From G963667075 sp963667075 (GTDB lineage: Bacteria; Pseudomonadota; Alphaproteobacteria; Micavibrionales; Micavibrionaceae): a stretch of DNA of 64,000 nucleotides. Positions 36,316 to 44,048 of the stretch are shown piece after piece (the stretch's first letter is position 1; the number at the start of each line of letters is the position of its first letter). The position numbers and the translations under genes are program-made. The stretch spans positions 372,001 through 436,000 of the forward strand of contig OY762938.1 of NCBI GenBank assembly GCA_963667075.1, read 5' to 3'. The notes under the pieces are model-generated. The model was not told the origin of the DNA. It searched no databases and was given only the letters and a program-made list of their open reading frames with translations.

Positions 36316-36402
36316 AATTTTTACTTGGCTATCCTGTATATTGTGACTATAAATATCTGCGCGCGGGCGTGGCGGAATGGTAGACGCAACGGACTTAAAA
36401 TC
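36316..36402 (+). repeat. Duplicated promoter + 5' half of tRNA-Leu (left copy)
   Basis: Direct repeat of about 85 bp with 37756-37839. It holds a TTGGCT-N17-TATAAA promoter (36325-36353) and, from 36363, a tRNA-Leu 5' half through the D-arm and anticodon loop. One D-loop T is missing compared with the intact gene. It then continues ACTTAAAATC, that is, as the spliced exon junction without the intron, before diverging at 36403. Likely an attachment-site scar. Confidence 0.85.
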
Positions 36403-36539
36403 GTATAAGGTGAATTTTATACCGCGCCTACTATCGTTTTATATCAATGAGTTACAGACTTATTTGACGTCAAACTTTCCCTAATATATACTTACACAAG
36501 TCTTACACAATTTGCACAAGTTGGGGGGAAGATTTGTAA

Positions 36540-37712
36540 ATGATAAAACATACTCTTATGGGTGGAAAGCTTCATGTCTATAAAAGAGAAGGTAGCGAAT
36601 ACTGGCAGTGTGCCACTTACCTTTCCGGAAAGAACAGAAGAACAACCACAAAAGAAAGAAATCTGGCTGAAGCAAAATCTTTCGCTGAAGATTGGTTTCT
36701 TGAGCTGCACGGAAAATACAAACGCGGCGAAATAAAAAATGAAAAAACATTTCGTATGGCAGCTAAACAGTTTCTTCGAGAATTTGAGATCATTACACAG
36801 GGCCAAAGAAACGAACGCTACGTAGAAAACCATCACGCACGTCTTCGCCGTCACCTTCTTCCTTTTTTTGGAGATATGGGGCTTTCCAAAGTTACATCAG
36901 GACAAGTTCAAGAATATCGAATATATCGAAAAGAAAAAGCTCTTCAAGAATTTGGAAAGCCACCTGCGTGGAGTACGATGCATCAGGAAATTGTTGTTTT
37001 AAGACAAGTCTTGAAAACAGCCGTGCGTCATGGATGGCTAACGCATTTACCTGATCTGTCTGAAGCATACAAAAACTCTACAAAAATTTCTCACCGTGCT
37101 TGGTTTTCTCCTGACGAATATAAACAGCTTTACACGGCAACTCGGAACCGCATGAAAAACCCGCCCAGAAAACGCTATCAATGGGAATATGCGCAGCTAC
37201 ATGATTACGTCCTTTTCATGGCAAATACCGGGCTTCGCCCCGATGAGGCTATGCGACTGGAGCATAGAGACGTAAATATTGTGCATGATGAAGCTACAAA
37301 AGAGACAATACTTGAAATCAGTGTACGCGGAAAACGCGGTGTCGGCTTTTGTAAAAGCACATCGGGTGCCGTTCGTCCTTACGAGCGATTAAGGGATAGA
37401 GAAAAGCCGGAATATATAGACGCAAACAAAGGCATTCCATCTTCAACAGATTTGGTTTTTCCTAAAACCCATCGTGATCTTCTCAACAAGATTTTGGAAG
37501 AAGAAAAACTAAAATTCGATCGTGAAGAACAAAGGCGCACAGCCTATAGCCTGAGACACACATATATTTGCTTCCGCTTAATGGAAGGCGCAGATATTTA
37601 TCAAATTGCAAAGAATTGCCGTACCAGTGTTGAGATGATTGAAAAATACTACGCATCTCATATTAAAACCAATCTGGATGCAGCAGCTATTAATGTTAAA
37701 AAACAGCGCTAA
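36540..37712 (+). CDS. int: Tyrosine-type site-specific integrase
   Basis: 390 aa. Phage-type tyrosine recombinase: N-terminal arm/SAM-like core-binding domain (residues about 65-170) and catalytic domain with TGLRPDEAMRL (Arg I), SLRHTYI (RHxxY-like box) and nucleophile Tyr in EKYYASHI. RBS GGGGGGAAG precedes the ATG. It sits between the left tRNA-Leu fragment and the intact tRNA-Leu, reading toward the latter, which is the usual place for an island integrase. No excisionase or other element gene lies within the 1.4 kb between the repeats. Confidence 0.92.
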   Translation: MIKHTLMGGKLHVYKREGSEYWQCATYLSGKNRRTTTKERNLAEAKSFAEDWFLELHGKYKRGEIKNEKTFRMAAKQFLREFEIITQGQRNERYVENHHARLRRHLLPFFGDMGLSKVTSGQVQEYRIYRKEKALQEFGKPPAWSTMHQEIVVLRQVLKTAVRHGWLTHLPDLSEAYKNSTKISHRAWFSPDEYKQLYTATRNRMKNPPRKRYQWEYAQLHDYVLFMANTGLRPDEAMRLEHRDVNIVHDEATKETILEISVRGKRGVGFCKSTSGAVRPYERLRDREKPEYIDANKGIPSSTDLVFPKTHRDLLNKILEEEKLKFDREEQRRTAYSLRHTYICFRLMEGADIYQIAKNCRTSVEMIEKYYASHIKTNLDAAAINVKKQR

Positions 37713-37764
37713 AGCAAAACAAACAAAGAAACTGCATAATTTCTTCCTTTTTAACAATTTTTAC

Positions 37765-37793
37765 TTGGCTATTATTAATATTTTGACTATAAG
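37765..37793 (+). promoter_or_regulatory. Promoter of tRNA-Leu
   Basis: TTGGCT, 17-bp spacer, TATAAG, ending 11 bp before the tRNA 5' end. The same promoter is present in the left repeat copy. Confidence 0.65.
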
Positions 37794-37804
37794 TATCACC
37801 GCAA

Positions 37805-38122
37805 GCGGGCGTGGCGGAATTGGTAGACGCAACGGACTTAAGCAAAATTTGAGTGCTTTTCGGGAAACCGGAAATGTAGAACTGCTCAAAGTCGGGGAAC
37901 CCTGTAAGATGGCAATCCCGAGCCAAGCCTCCCATAAGGAGGAAGGTGTAGAGACTAGACGGGCAGCATCTAAGACTTTGGATTTTCTAATCCAGCGTTA
38001 TGATGAAGGGATAGTCCAGACCACAAATCTGCCCTAATGGGCGTGAGCGGTGAAAACCGTAGATGGTAAGAAAATCCGTTGGGCGTATGCCCGTGGGGGT
38101 TCGAGTCCCCCCGCCCGCACCA
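37805..38122 (+). tRNA. trnL: tRNA-Leu(UAA) interrupted by a group I intron
   Basis: 5' exon 37805-37839 and 3' exon 38071-38122 give an 87-nt tRNA with encoded CCA. Acceptor stem GCGGGCG / CGCCCGC with discriminator A; D-arm GGCGGAATTGGTAGACGC; anticodon stem ACGGA / TCCGT with loop CTTAAAA, anticodon TAA; long variable arm of a class II tRNA (TTGGGCGTATGCCCG); T-arm GGGGGTTCGAGTCCCCC. The intron lies between U34 and A35. The intact gene is the right copy of the repeat that flanks the integrase. Confidence 0.95.
37840..38070 (+). ncRNA. Group I intron (IC3-like) in the tRNA-Leu anticodon loop
   Basis: 231 nt, no ORF. The exon end ACTT (37836-37839) pairs with GAGT (37851-37854), giving P1 with a U.G pair at the splice site. 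TTT (37848-37850) can pair with AAA of the 3' exon (P10). The hairpin CGG-GAAA-CCG (37861-37870) fits P2. The Q-like AATCCCGAGCC (37914 on), R-like GACTAGACGGG (37953 on) and S-like ATAGTCC (to 38017) elements are present, with GACT/AGTC as P7. The last base is G38070 (omega-G). Size, site and core resemble cyanobacterial tRNA-Leu(UAA) introns. Confidence 0.93.
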
Positions 38123-38143
38123 CTTAGCTTTCTATCAAAAAAC

Positions 38144-38314
38144 CTATGACAAGCCTTTCAAAAGTTCTTCCGCCTTATTTCTGATGCTAATATCAGCTTT
38201 CTTTGAATTCACAATCATATGCAAAGCCTCTGGTGATTTTCCTTTTTTCAGTATCCGTCTTGCTTGACTTACCCGTGTTCTACATCCGCTTTCTTGCCAA
38301 TTTCCTTTTGTCAC
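38144..38314 (-). CDS. Small ORF coupled to hsdM
   Basis: 56 aa, GTG start overlapping the hsdM stop (GTGA). It is basic with two helices (SQARRILKKGKSPEALHMIV, IRNKAEELLKGL). No family recognised. The overlap with hsdM and the tight operon suggest it is translated as the last gene of the restriction-modification unit, but it is short and could be chance. It ends 22 bp from the 3' end of tRNA-Leu. Confidence 0.45.
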   Translation of the reverse strand: MTKGNWQESGCRTRVSQARRILKKGKSPEALHMIVNSKKADISIRNKAEELLKGLS

Positions 38315-39801
38315 GCAGCCTTATTAAGTGTCTCCAACACCTCACGAAAACTGTTTAGTCCTGCTTCAAGGTTTTCGATGATGTCTTGTGCCAATTCGTC
38401 CGGTTCTGGAAGGTTTTCAAGATCGGTCAGACTTTTATCTTTTAGCCAGAACAGATCAAGGCTGGTTTTGTCACGAGCAATTAACTCGTCATATGAGAAC
38501 TTTCTCCAGCGTCCTTCTGGGTTACTTTCGGCATTCCAAGTTTCTTTCCGCTCATGGCGGTTTGAGGGGTTATAGCACTCGATAAAGTCGCTTAAATCCT
38601 CAAGCCTCATGGTTTTCTTTTTGAGTGTGTGATGGATATTTGTACGGTAGTCATAATACCAAACTTCCTTCGTCCACGGGTTCGGGCTGGCCTCACGGTT
38701 ATCAAAGAAAATGACATTCGCTTTTACGCCGTTTGCATAAAAAATGCCTGTTGGAAGCCTAAGGATTGTGTGTAGCTCTGTATTTTCCAAGAGTTTACGC
38801 CGAATGGTTTCTCCCGCGCCGCCCTCAAAGAGCACGTTATCAGGAACAACTACAGCCGCCTTACCCGTTGTTTTAAGCATGGTGCGAATATGCTGCACAA
38901 AATTAAGTTGTTTGTTGGATGTTGTCGCCCAGAAATCCTGCCTGTTATAAGTGAGGCTTTCTTCTTCTTGTTCACCTTCTTCATTGGTAAAAGTCATGCT
39001 GCTCTTTTTACCAAAAGGTGGATTAGCCAGCACATAATCAAAGCTTTGGCCACTTTCAGCGACAAGGGAATCATTCGGGGAGATAAGGCTTTCCCCGTCA
39101 ATTTCCCCGATATTGTGCAAAAACATATTCATCAAACACAGGCGGCGGGTGTTCGCCACGATCTCATTCCCAAAGAATGTCTTGTGTTTCAAAAAATCTT
39201 TCTGGTTTTTATCAAGTTGAAAATTCTCTGGATCTGTCAGAAAATCATAAGCGGCCATGAAAAAGCCACCAGTACCACAAGATGGATCAGCTATTGTCTT
39301 ACTAGGTTCTGGGCGAACGCATTGAACCATAGCCTGAATGAGCGAACGGGGTGTAAAATACTGTCCCGCGCCAGACTTGGTATCCTCAGCATTCTTTTCT
39401 AGCAAGCCTTCATAAATATCACCTTTAACATCGGCATCCATTGTCACCCATTCCGTGCCATCAATCATGTCAATCAGGCGGAAGAGCTTAGCGGGGTCTT
39501 GAATTTTGTTTTGAGACTTGGTAAAGATTTGTCCCAGCATGCCTTTCTTCGCTCCCAGCTCGCGCAGCAATTCCACGTAATGCACTTCCAGCTCAGCGCC
39601 TTTTTTAGCCTTAAGGCTTTGCCAATTATATTTATCAGGAATGCCCACGTTGCGGCTGTAAGGCGGCTTGGAATACTCATCCGCCATTTTGAGGAAGATA
39701 AGATAGGTAAGCTGTTCCAGATAATCGCCATACCCCACACCGTCATCCCGAAGGGTATTACAAAAGCTCCAGACTTTAGAAATTATGGATGCTGTGTTCA
39801 T
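38311..39801 (-). CDS. hsdM: Type I restriction-modification DNA methyltransferase HsdM
   Basis: 496 aa, N6-adenine methyltransferase subunit. N-terminal HsdM_N (ITKVWSFCNTLRD-like opening IISKVWSFCNTLRDDG), AdoMet motif I in IADPSCGTGGFFMAAYDFL and catalytic motif IV NPPF in FDYVLANPPFGKKS. The QYFTPRSLIQAMV motif before motif I is intact. Works with HsdS for modification. Two bp downstream of the unknown 352-aa gene in the hsdR-hsdS-X-hsdM order. Confidence 0.95.
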   Translation of the reverse strand: MNTASIISKVWSFCNTLRDDGVGYGDYLEQLTYLIFLKMADEYSKPPYSRNVGIPDKYNWQSLKAKKGAELEVHYVELLRELGAKKGMLGQIFTKSQNKIQDPAKLFRLIDMIDGTEWVTMDADVKGDIYEGLLEKNAEDTKSGAGQYFTPRSLIQAMVQCVRPEPSKTIADPSCGTGGFFMAAYDFLTDPENFQLDKNQKDFLKHKTFFGNEIVANTRRLCLMNMFLHNIGEIDGESLISPNDSLVAESGQSFDYVLANPPFGKKSSMTFTNEEGEQEEESLTYNRQDFWATTSNKQLNFVQHIRTMLKTTGKAAVVVPDNVLFEGGAGETIRRKLLENTELHTILRLPTGIFYANGVKANVIFFDNREASPNPWTKEVWYYDYRTNIHHTLKKKTMRLEDLSDFIECYNPSNRHERKETWNAESNPEGRWRKFSYDELIARDKTSLDLFWLKDKSLTDLENLPEPDELAQDIIENLEAGLNSFREVLETLNKAA

Positions 39802-39803
39802 TC

Positions 39804-40862
39804 TTATTCCTTATCTTCTTCAAGGCCATATAAGTCATTACGCAATTTCTTAATTTCACTCTCAGGATCATTTTTAGCCAGATCAAATAAGTCTGCTTGC
39901 TCTTTCTCTTCATGTTTAAAGTCATAAAGCTCTATTGCAAGTTCCTTGTCGTTCATTGGTTGGGAAATATCTTTTCCATTGTATGTTAGAACTCTCAAAA
40001 CCCTAACTTTAGTTGGCTTAGAATAAATTTCTGGATAAGCCCACTGAACCTTCATATTGTCATTAATGTCCGGTTCAATGTCTCTGATTTTTACATGATG
40101 CCAAAAATTTTGGTCTTCGATGGTAAAAGCAATATCATTGTGTTCACCAGTTGATGCTTGCCATAATCTTTTACTATCTCGCTTCCAGTTTGGAGAATTC
40201 ACAACTAAATTTGGCGTGTCTATTTTCCACAGAGTGTTTTCTTCAGTCTCTGGCTGTTGAGATAGCTCCGGCAATTTTACAATTAAGGAAGGAAAATCAC
40301 CGCGCTTGATTGGAAAGTTATGAGATGCATTAAACCCTAGTCCTTTTACTTTTGGGTTTTTAATACATTCTTCATATACCTTATTTCGCGCAACATAAGC
40401 AGTTCTGAATTTTTCTTTACTTAGTCCGGTTTTTTCAAGGTCAGCAACATCTTTTTGCAAAAACCCCAATACCATAAAGATAACAATCATCGCGCAAAGT
40501 TTTTGCTTATCAACATCTGAAAGATCCCTAGTTTTCTTTCCAGCTTGTTCAGCCCAATACGCTGGCTCATGATCGGTTAAGCCTTTGATATATGCTTTTC
40601 CAATATCTGTAGACAGAAAAGCCCAGATCGGTGCAACAACAGGTACGATAACTTGTAGAAGCTCTATTAAACCGCCCGTTTCCGGTGTAACAACACATAA
40701 ATCGTATTTGAGTTTTTTATCAAACAATTCTCGATTAAAATTCTCAATAATGTCCTGAGTGCTTTTCGCTGTATTAATAAATTGATCAAGAGGTATGTGG
40801 TGTTCGGGAACATCAAAATGAAATGTAATAACGCCCGTAGAAGGAGTTTTCTTTTTACTCAT
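39804..40862 (-). CDS. Unknown protein embedded in the type I R-M operon
   Basis: 352 aa. It overlaps hsdS by 4 nt and ends 2 bp before hsdM, so it is fully integrated in the operon. N-terminal 100 residues contain a hydrophobic segment (LIELLQVIVPVVAPIWAFLS, about 65-84), perhaps membrane-associated; the middle is helical; residues 210-330 look like a beta-rich domain (NLVVNSPNWK, DIAFTIEDQNFWHHVKIRDI, KVRVLRVLTYNG). The C-terminal end is highly charged. No family recognised. Position suggests an accessory defence or regulatory factor. Confidence 0.85.
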   Translation of the reverse strand: MSKKKTPSTGVITFHFDVPEHHIPLDQFINTAKSTQDIIENFNRELFDKKLKYDLCVVTPETGGLIELLQVIVPVVAPIWAFLSTDIGKAYIKGLTDHEPAYWAEQAGKKTRDLSDVDKQKLCAMIVIFMVLGFLQKDVADLEKTGLSKEKFRTAYVARNKVYEECIKNPKVKGLGFNASHNFPIKRGDFPSLIVKLPELSQQPETEENTLWKIDTPNLVVNSPNWKRDSKRLWQASTGEHNDIAFTIEDQNFWHHVKIRDIEPDINDNMKVQWAYPEIYSKPTKVRVLRVLTYNGKDISQPMNDKELAIELYDFKHEEKEQADLFDLAKNDPESEIKKLRNDLYGLEEDKE

Positions 40863-41587
40863 GCCGCTTTCCTCTTCTTGTCTTTTGAGGTTTTTTGTTT
40901 CTCGGCTTTAATGCGTTCAAGTAGGACAGAGGCGGGTTCATCGGCGGGATCTTGGGCAACCAGTTTGCCGGAAAAAGCCTGTTTTAAAACGGAAAGTTTT
41001 AAAGCTGGAATTTGTCCCAATTCCTTACTTACACCAATGTAAGGCACTACACGCTGAAGGTGTTCTTTGCCTACAGATATTTTTTCAAACAGTTCATTTA
41101 CTTTTTCTACAATCCTTATCTGTTCATTGTATGGAGGAATTATGAACTCAGTATCCTTTAGTTGCTTTTTTGTGATACCGGATATTGTTGTCCCCCGTCC
41201 CTCAAATTTCAAACCTTCTAAAACATAACTGATATAGTAAAGTGCGTATTCAGGTACAATTAAATTTGGGTTTGATATAAGGCCTTGTAGGTCTTGACTA
41301 AAACACATATCAGTTTCAGCAATAGCAATTTTTCCTAACCCGACACGCGTAACAACTAGAAGTGTTTGGGGTGGAACTTTATTTGTAGTGCTATTTTGTA
41401 TTGCCTCTTCGTTGATATATCTGGACACTCGCACATCCCGAACGCTATATATGTCCGCACTGGTAATCCAAGGAATATTACCATCCCAGAACTTTTCAAC
41501 TTTAGTGGAGGGCGTTCCACCACCTAACACTGTAAATACTGAACCAATAGTAGATTTTACCCACGCGGAAGGTATATTCTTTATCAT
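40859..41587 (-). CDS. hsdS: Type I R-M specificity subunit HsdS, single-TRD form
   Basis: 242 aa, about half a normal HsdS (400-450 aa). It has one target recognition domain (WVKSTIGSVFTVLGGGTPST... GTTISGITKKQLKDTEFIIP) and one conserved helix with the usual C-terminal end KQAFSGKLVAQDPADEPASV. The second TRD is missing, and no remnant lies next to it. Half-size subunits can pair to read a palindrome. ATGA overlaps with hsdR upstream and with the unknown gene downstream. Confidence 0.88.
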   Translation of the reverse strand: MIKNIPSAWVKSTIGSVFTVLGGGTPSTKVEKFWDGNIPWITSADIYSVRDVRVSRYINEEAIQNSTTNKVPPQTLLVVTRVGLGKIAIAETDMCFSQDLQGLISNPNLIVPEYALYYISYVLEGLKFEGRGTTISGITKKQLKDTEFIIPPYNEQIRIVEKVNELFEKISVGKEHLQRVVPYIGVSKELGQIPALKLSVLKQAFSGKLVAQDPADEPASVLLERIKAEKQKTSKDKKRKAA

Positions 41588-43638
41588 GCCGCCAATACCT
41601 CATTCAACTCGTTGATCAGAGTATCCATATCCTCGCCAAAGAGTTTATACATTTTTCCCAGCCCGCCGTTTGTATCAAAAGGGCTGAGCTCCAGATCATC
41701 GCGCTCTATATGGAATGAAGTCATTACATGGTTACGGATCATGTGCAGCCATTCCATTTGCTCCTTATTAAACTTTTCACCGCTTCCGCTGTGATGTTTC
41801 ATGATCCAGTCCTGGAAATTCTTTCTCACCTTTTCCGAATGACGGGAGATTTTCGTATCTATCCCGCATGCACGGCGAATGAGGGAGATGAGCGCGGTGA
41901 GTTCATTCACGGGCTGTTCACTCTTGACCTCATCCAGCAAGGCATAAGCCCGCCAGACCATGACGGGGGCAAGGCGCGGTTTATCGCTCCGTAATTTTTC
42001 AAAGATAGATTTTATCATGTCAAAGGTCACGGTTTGCCGCCTGTGCGGGGTGTCATAAAAGATGGTCAGGGCTTCGATTTCATCTTTGTTCTCGGTTAGA
42101 TATGTTTCAAAATCCTGCACCATTTCCTTGGCGTTTTCGGTTCTATCACCCGCCCATCCGTGATGGGTCAGCTTATCCAGATTGTCATGGTCGATAATTT
42201 GTTCCTTATCACGGCGGATATTATCAATCAGGTCGATAAACTGCCCTGTGAACATATTGGCCGCGCCTTTTACCAATTCGGTTTGGGCCTGCTTTTTCTG
42301 CTCTTCGGTGGGCTCTAGCGTTTTGTGGGTATCCTTGGCCTTGGTTTCCACGGTATCAGGGTCAAGCTGTGTTGCGGAATAGGTTTCATCCTCATCCTGC
42401 ATTTCCCAGCGTTTTTTACGGGTAAGCTTTTCACGGCGTTCTACATTCTGATTGGCTTTGATCGTGCCGCCTTTGGCTGTGCGCTCGGTTTCAATGACAT
42501 AGATTTCATTACCGACATTCACGCCATCGGCCACAGCCTTTTCATGGTCGTACTCACTCACCACGTTCTTTTTGAAAAAGCCATAGGTGCGGTTATCCGG
42601 CGTGGCAGTCAAGCCAATCAGGGAAGAGTCAAAATACTCCAGCACTTGCCGCCAGAGGTTATAGATAGAGCGGTGACACTCATCAATGATAATGAAGTCA
42701 AAAAATTCCGGCGGAACTTTCGCGTTATAAACCACAGGCAACGGCTCTTTCGGGCGGGTGAGCTGTTCGGCGGGGTTTAGCTCTTCCAAGGCCTCATCCA
42801 GCTCCTCGCTCTTTAGAATGGAATACATACGCTGAATTGTGCAGATACAGACTTGGGAGTCTTTTGGCACAAAGGGCGATGTCAAACGGCGGGCGTTATA
42901 GAGCTCGGTAAATTTGCGGTTATCGTCATTCGGTACGAATTTTAGAAATTCCTGCTCGGCCTGTTCACCAAGGTTTTTGGTATCCACAAGGAACAAAATA
43001 CGCTGAGCATCGGCATGTTTTAACAGGCGATAAGCGGAGGTAATCGCGGTAAAGGTTTTGCCGGATCCCGTAGCCATCTGCACAAGAGCACGGGGGCGAT
43101 CATCCTTGAAAGACTGCTCCAGATTTTCAATCGCCGTAACCTGACAATCGCGCAAGCCCTCATGATCCAGCGGGGGCATGTCCTGTAACCGTGCCCGCAG
43201 GGATTTTGGCTTGCTTAGCCATTCTTTTAAAGTCTCCGGCCTATGAAAAGTATAAATCTCACGTGAACGTGGCTTAGGATCGTACCCGTTGGTAAAGCGG
43301 GTGATAATGCCTGTGCTTTCGTAAACATAGGGCAAAGGCTCTGCATTACTCACCCATTTGAGCTTGGCTTTGGCATAATCACCTGACTGTTCCTCTACGA
43401 CAGTGATATTTTGACCTTCTTCTTCACGCTTGGCTTCGATCACACCAACAGCCTGCCGATCTACAAAGAGGACATAGTCGGCTGGCCCAACATCAGTTGT
43501 GTATTCACGAACAGCAACGCCTACCCCTGCAGAAAAATCTATTTTATTCTTGTCCTGTATAACCCAGCCTGCTTGCCTGAGTTGATTGTCTATAGCATCA
43601 CGTGCTTTTTGTTCTGGGTTCTGGTTTGGGTGTGTCAC
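41584..43638 (-). CDS. hsdR: Type I restriction subunit HsdR lacking helicase domain 2
   Basis: 684 aa, shorter than EcoEI-type HsdR (about 800). N-terminal PD-(D/E)xK nuclease is intact (D54, EAK at 68-70). RecA domain 1 is present: Walker A MATGSGKTFT (188-197), DECH (319-322), LTATP (343-347). After LTRKKRWEMQDEDETYSATQ the sequence goes straight into the C-terminal EcoEI_R_C-like region; motifs IV-VI, including the QxxGRxxR motif, are absent. The reading frame is open, so this is an in-frame loss. GTG start at 43638. Translocation is probably impaired. Confidence 0.88.
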   Translation of the reverse strand: MTHPNQNPEQKARDAIDNQLRQAGWVIQDKNKIDFSAGVGVAVREYTTDVGPADYVLFVDRQAVGVIEAKREEEGQNITVVEEQSGDYAKAKLKWVSNAEPLPYVYESTGIITRFTNGYDPKPRSREIYTFHRPETLKEWLSKPKSLRARLQDMPPLDHEGLRDCQVTAIENLEQSFKDDRPRALVQMATGSGKTFTAITSAYRLLKHADAQRILFLVDTKNLGEQAEQEFLKFVPNDDNRKFTELYNARRLTSPFVPKDSQVCICTIQRMYSILKSEELDEALEELNPAEQLTRPKEPLPVVYNAKVPPEFFDFIIIDECHRSIYNLWRQVLEYFDSSLIGLTATPDNRTYGFFKKNVVSEYDHEKAVADGVNVGNEIYVIETERTAKGGTIKANQNVERREKLTRKKRWEMQDEDETYSATQLDPDTVETKAKDTHKTLEPTEEQKKQAQTELVKGAANMFTGQFIDLIDNIRRDKEQIIDHDNLDKLTHHGWAGDRTENAKEMVQDFETYLTENKDEIEALTIFYDTPHRRQTVTFDMIKSIFEKLRSDKPRLAPVMVWRAYALLDEVKSEQPVNELTALISLIRRACGIDTKISRHSEKVRKNFQDWIMKHHSGSGEKFNKEQMEWLHMIRNHVMTSFHIERDDLELSPFDTNGGLGKMYKLFGEDMDTLINELNEVLAA

Positions 43639-43650
43639 AACCTAGCTTAC

Positions 43651-43682
43651 CTAATTTCTTATTGTCATAGACAAGAAATTAG
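43651..43682. promoter_or_regulatory. Inverted repeat upstream of hsdR
   Basis: CTAATTTCTT (43651-43660) and AAGAAATTAG (43673-43682), perfect 10-bp arms, 12-nt spacer, 13 bp before the hsdR start. Possible operator for the R-M operon or 5' mRNA hairpin. Confidence 0.5.
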
Positions 43683-43981
43683 AGCAATTCCAGATACAGC
43701 ACAAGTTAAAACCCCTACACTCCCTCGCAATTATATGTATATTTACGGTATATGTTGACCTATTAATATGATCCTTTTTTAGAAATATAGAACTCTTCCT
43801 TTTCCAGCATCCGTCCAGCAGCTTCTTTTTTGTTTAGGATACTTCGTATTTGCGGCAATATTCGTCGCAAATAGAGACAAAAGGAAACTGAAAACATTTT
43901 AACCCACGCGTTAAATAGACTAATGCATTCCAACCCTGCGTTAAAACAACCTATGTATACCAGCGTAAAGCGCCTTTGCTA
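43683..43981. other. Intergenic region between hsdR and the hydrolase gene
   Basis: Low G+C, about 300 bp. It must hold the hsdR promoter (reading left). No ORF, tRNA remnant or repeat was seen besides the flanking inverted repeat and the hydrolase promoter. Confidence 0.4.
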
Positions 43982-44009
43982 TTGCACACAGGCTTTCCCC
44001 GATTATACT
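43982..44009 (+). promoter_or_regulatory. Promoter of the alpha/beta hydrolase gene
   Basis: TTGCAC, 16-bp spacer, TATACT, 39 bp before the ATG. Confidence 0.6.
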
Positions 44010-44048
44010 GTTTCATGAGCGGTTAATTCTTTTTAAGCTAGGTATCAT

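Noticed and set aside
37639..38037. 132-aa open frame over the int 3' end and tRNA-Leu
   Set aside because: It crosses the tRNA 5' exon and most of the group I intron, so it is chance.
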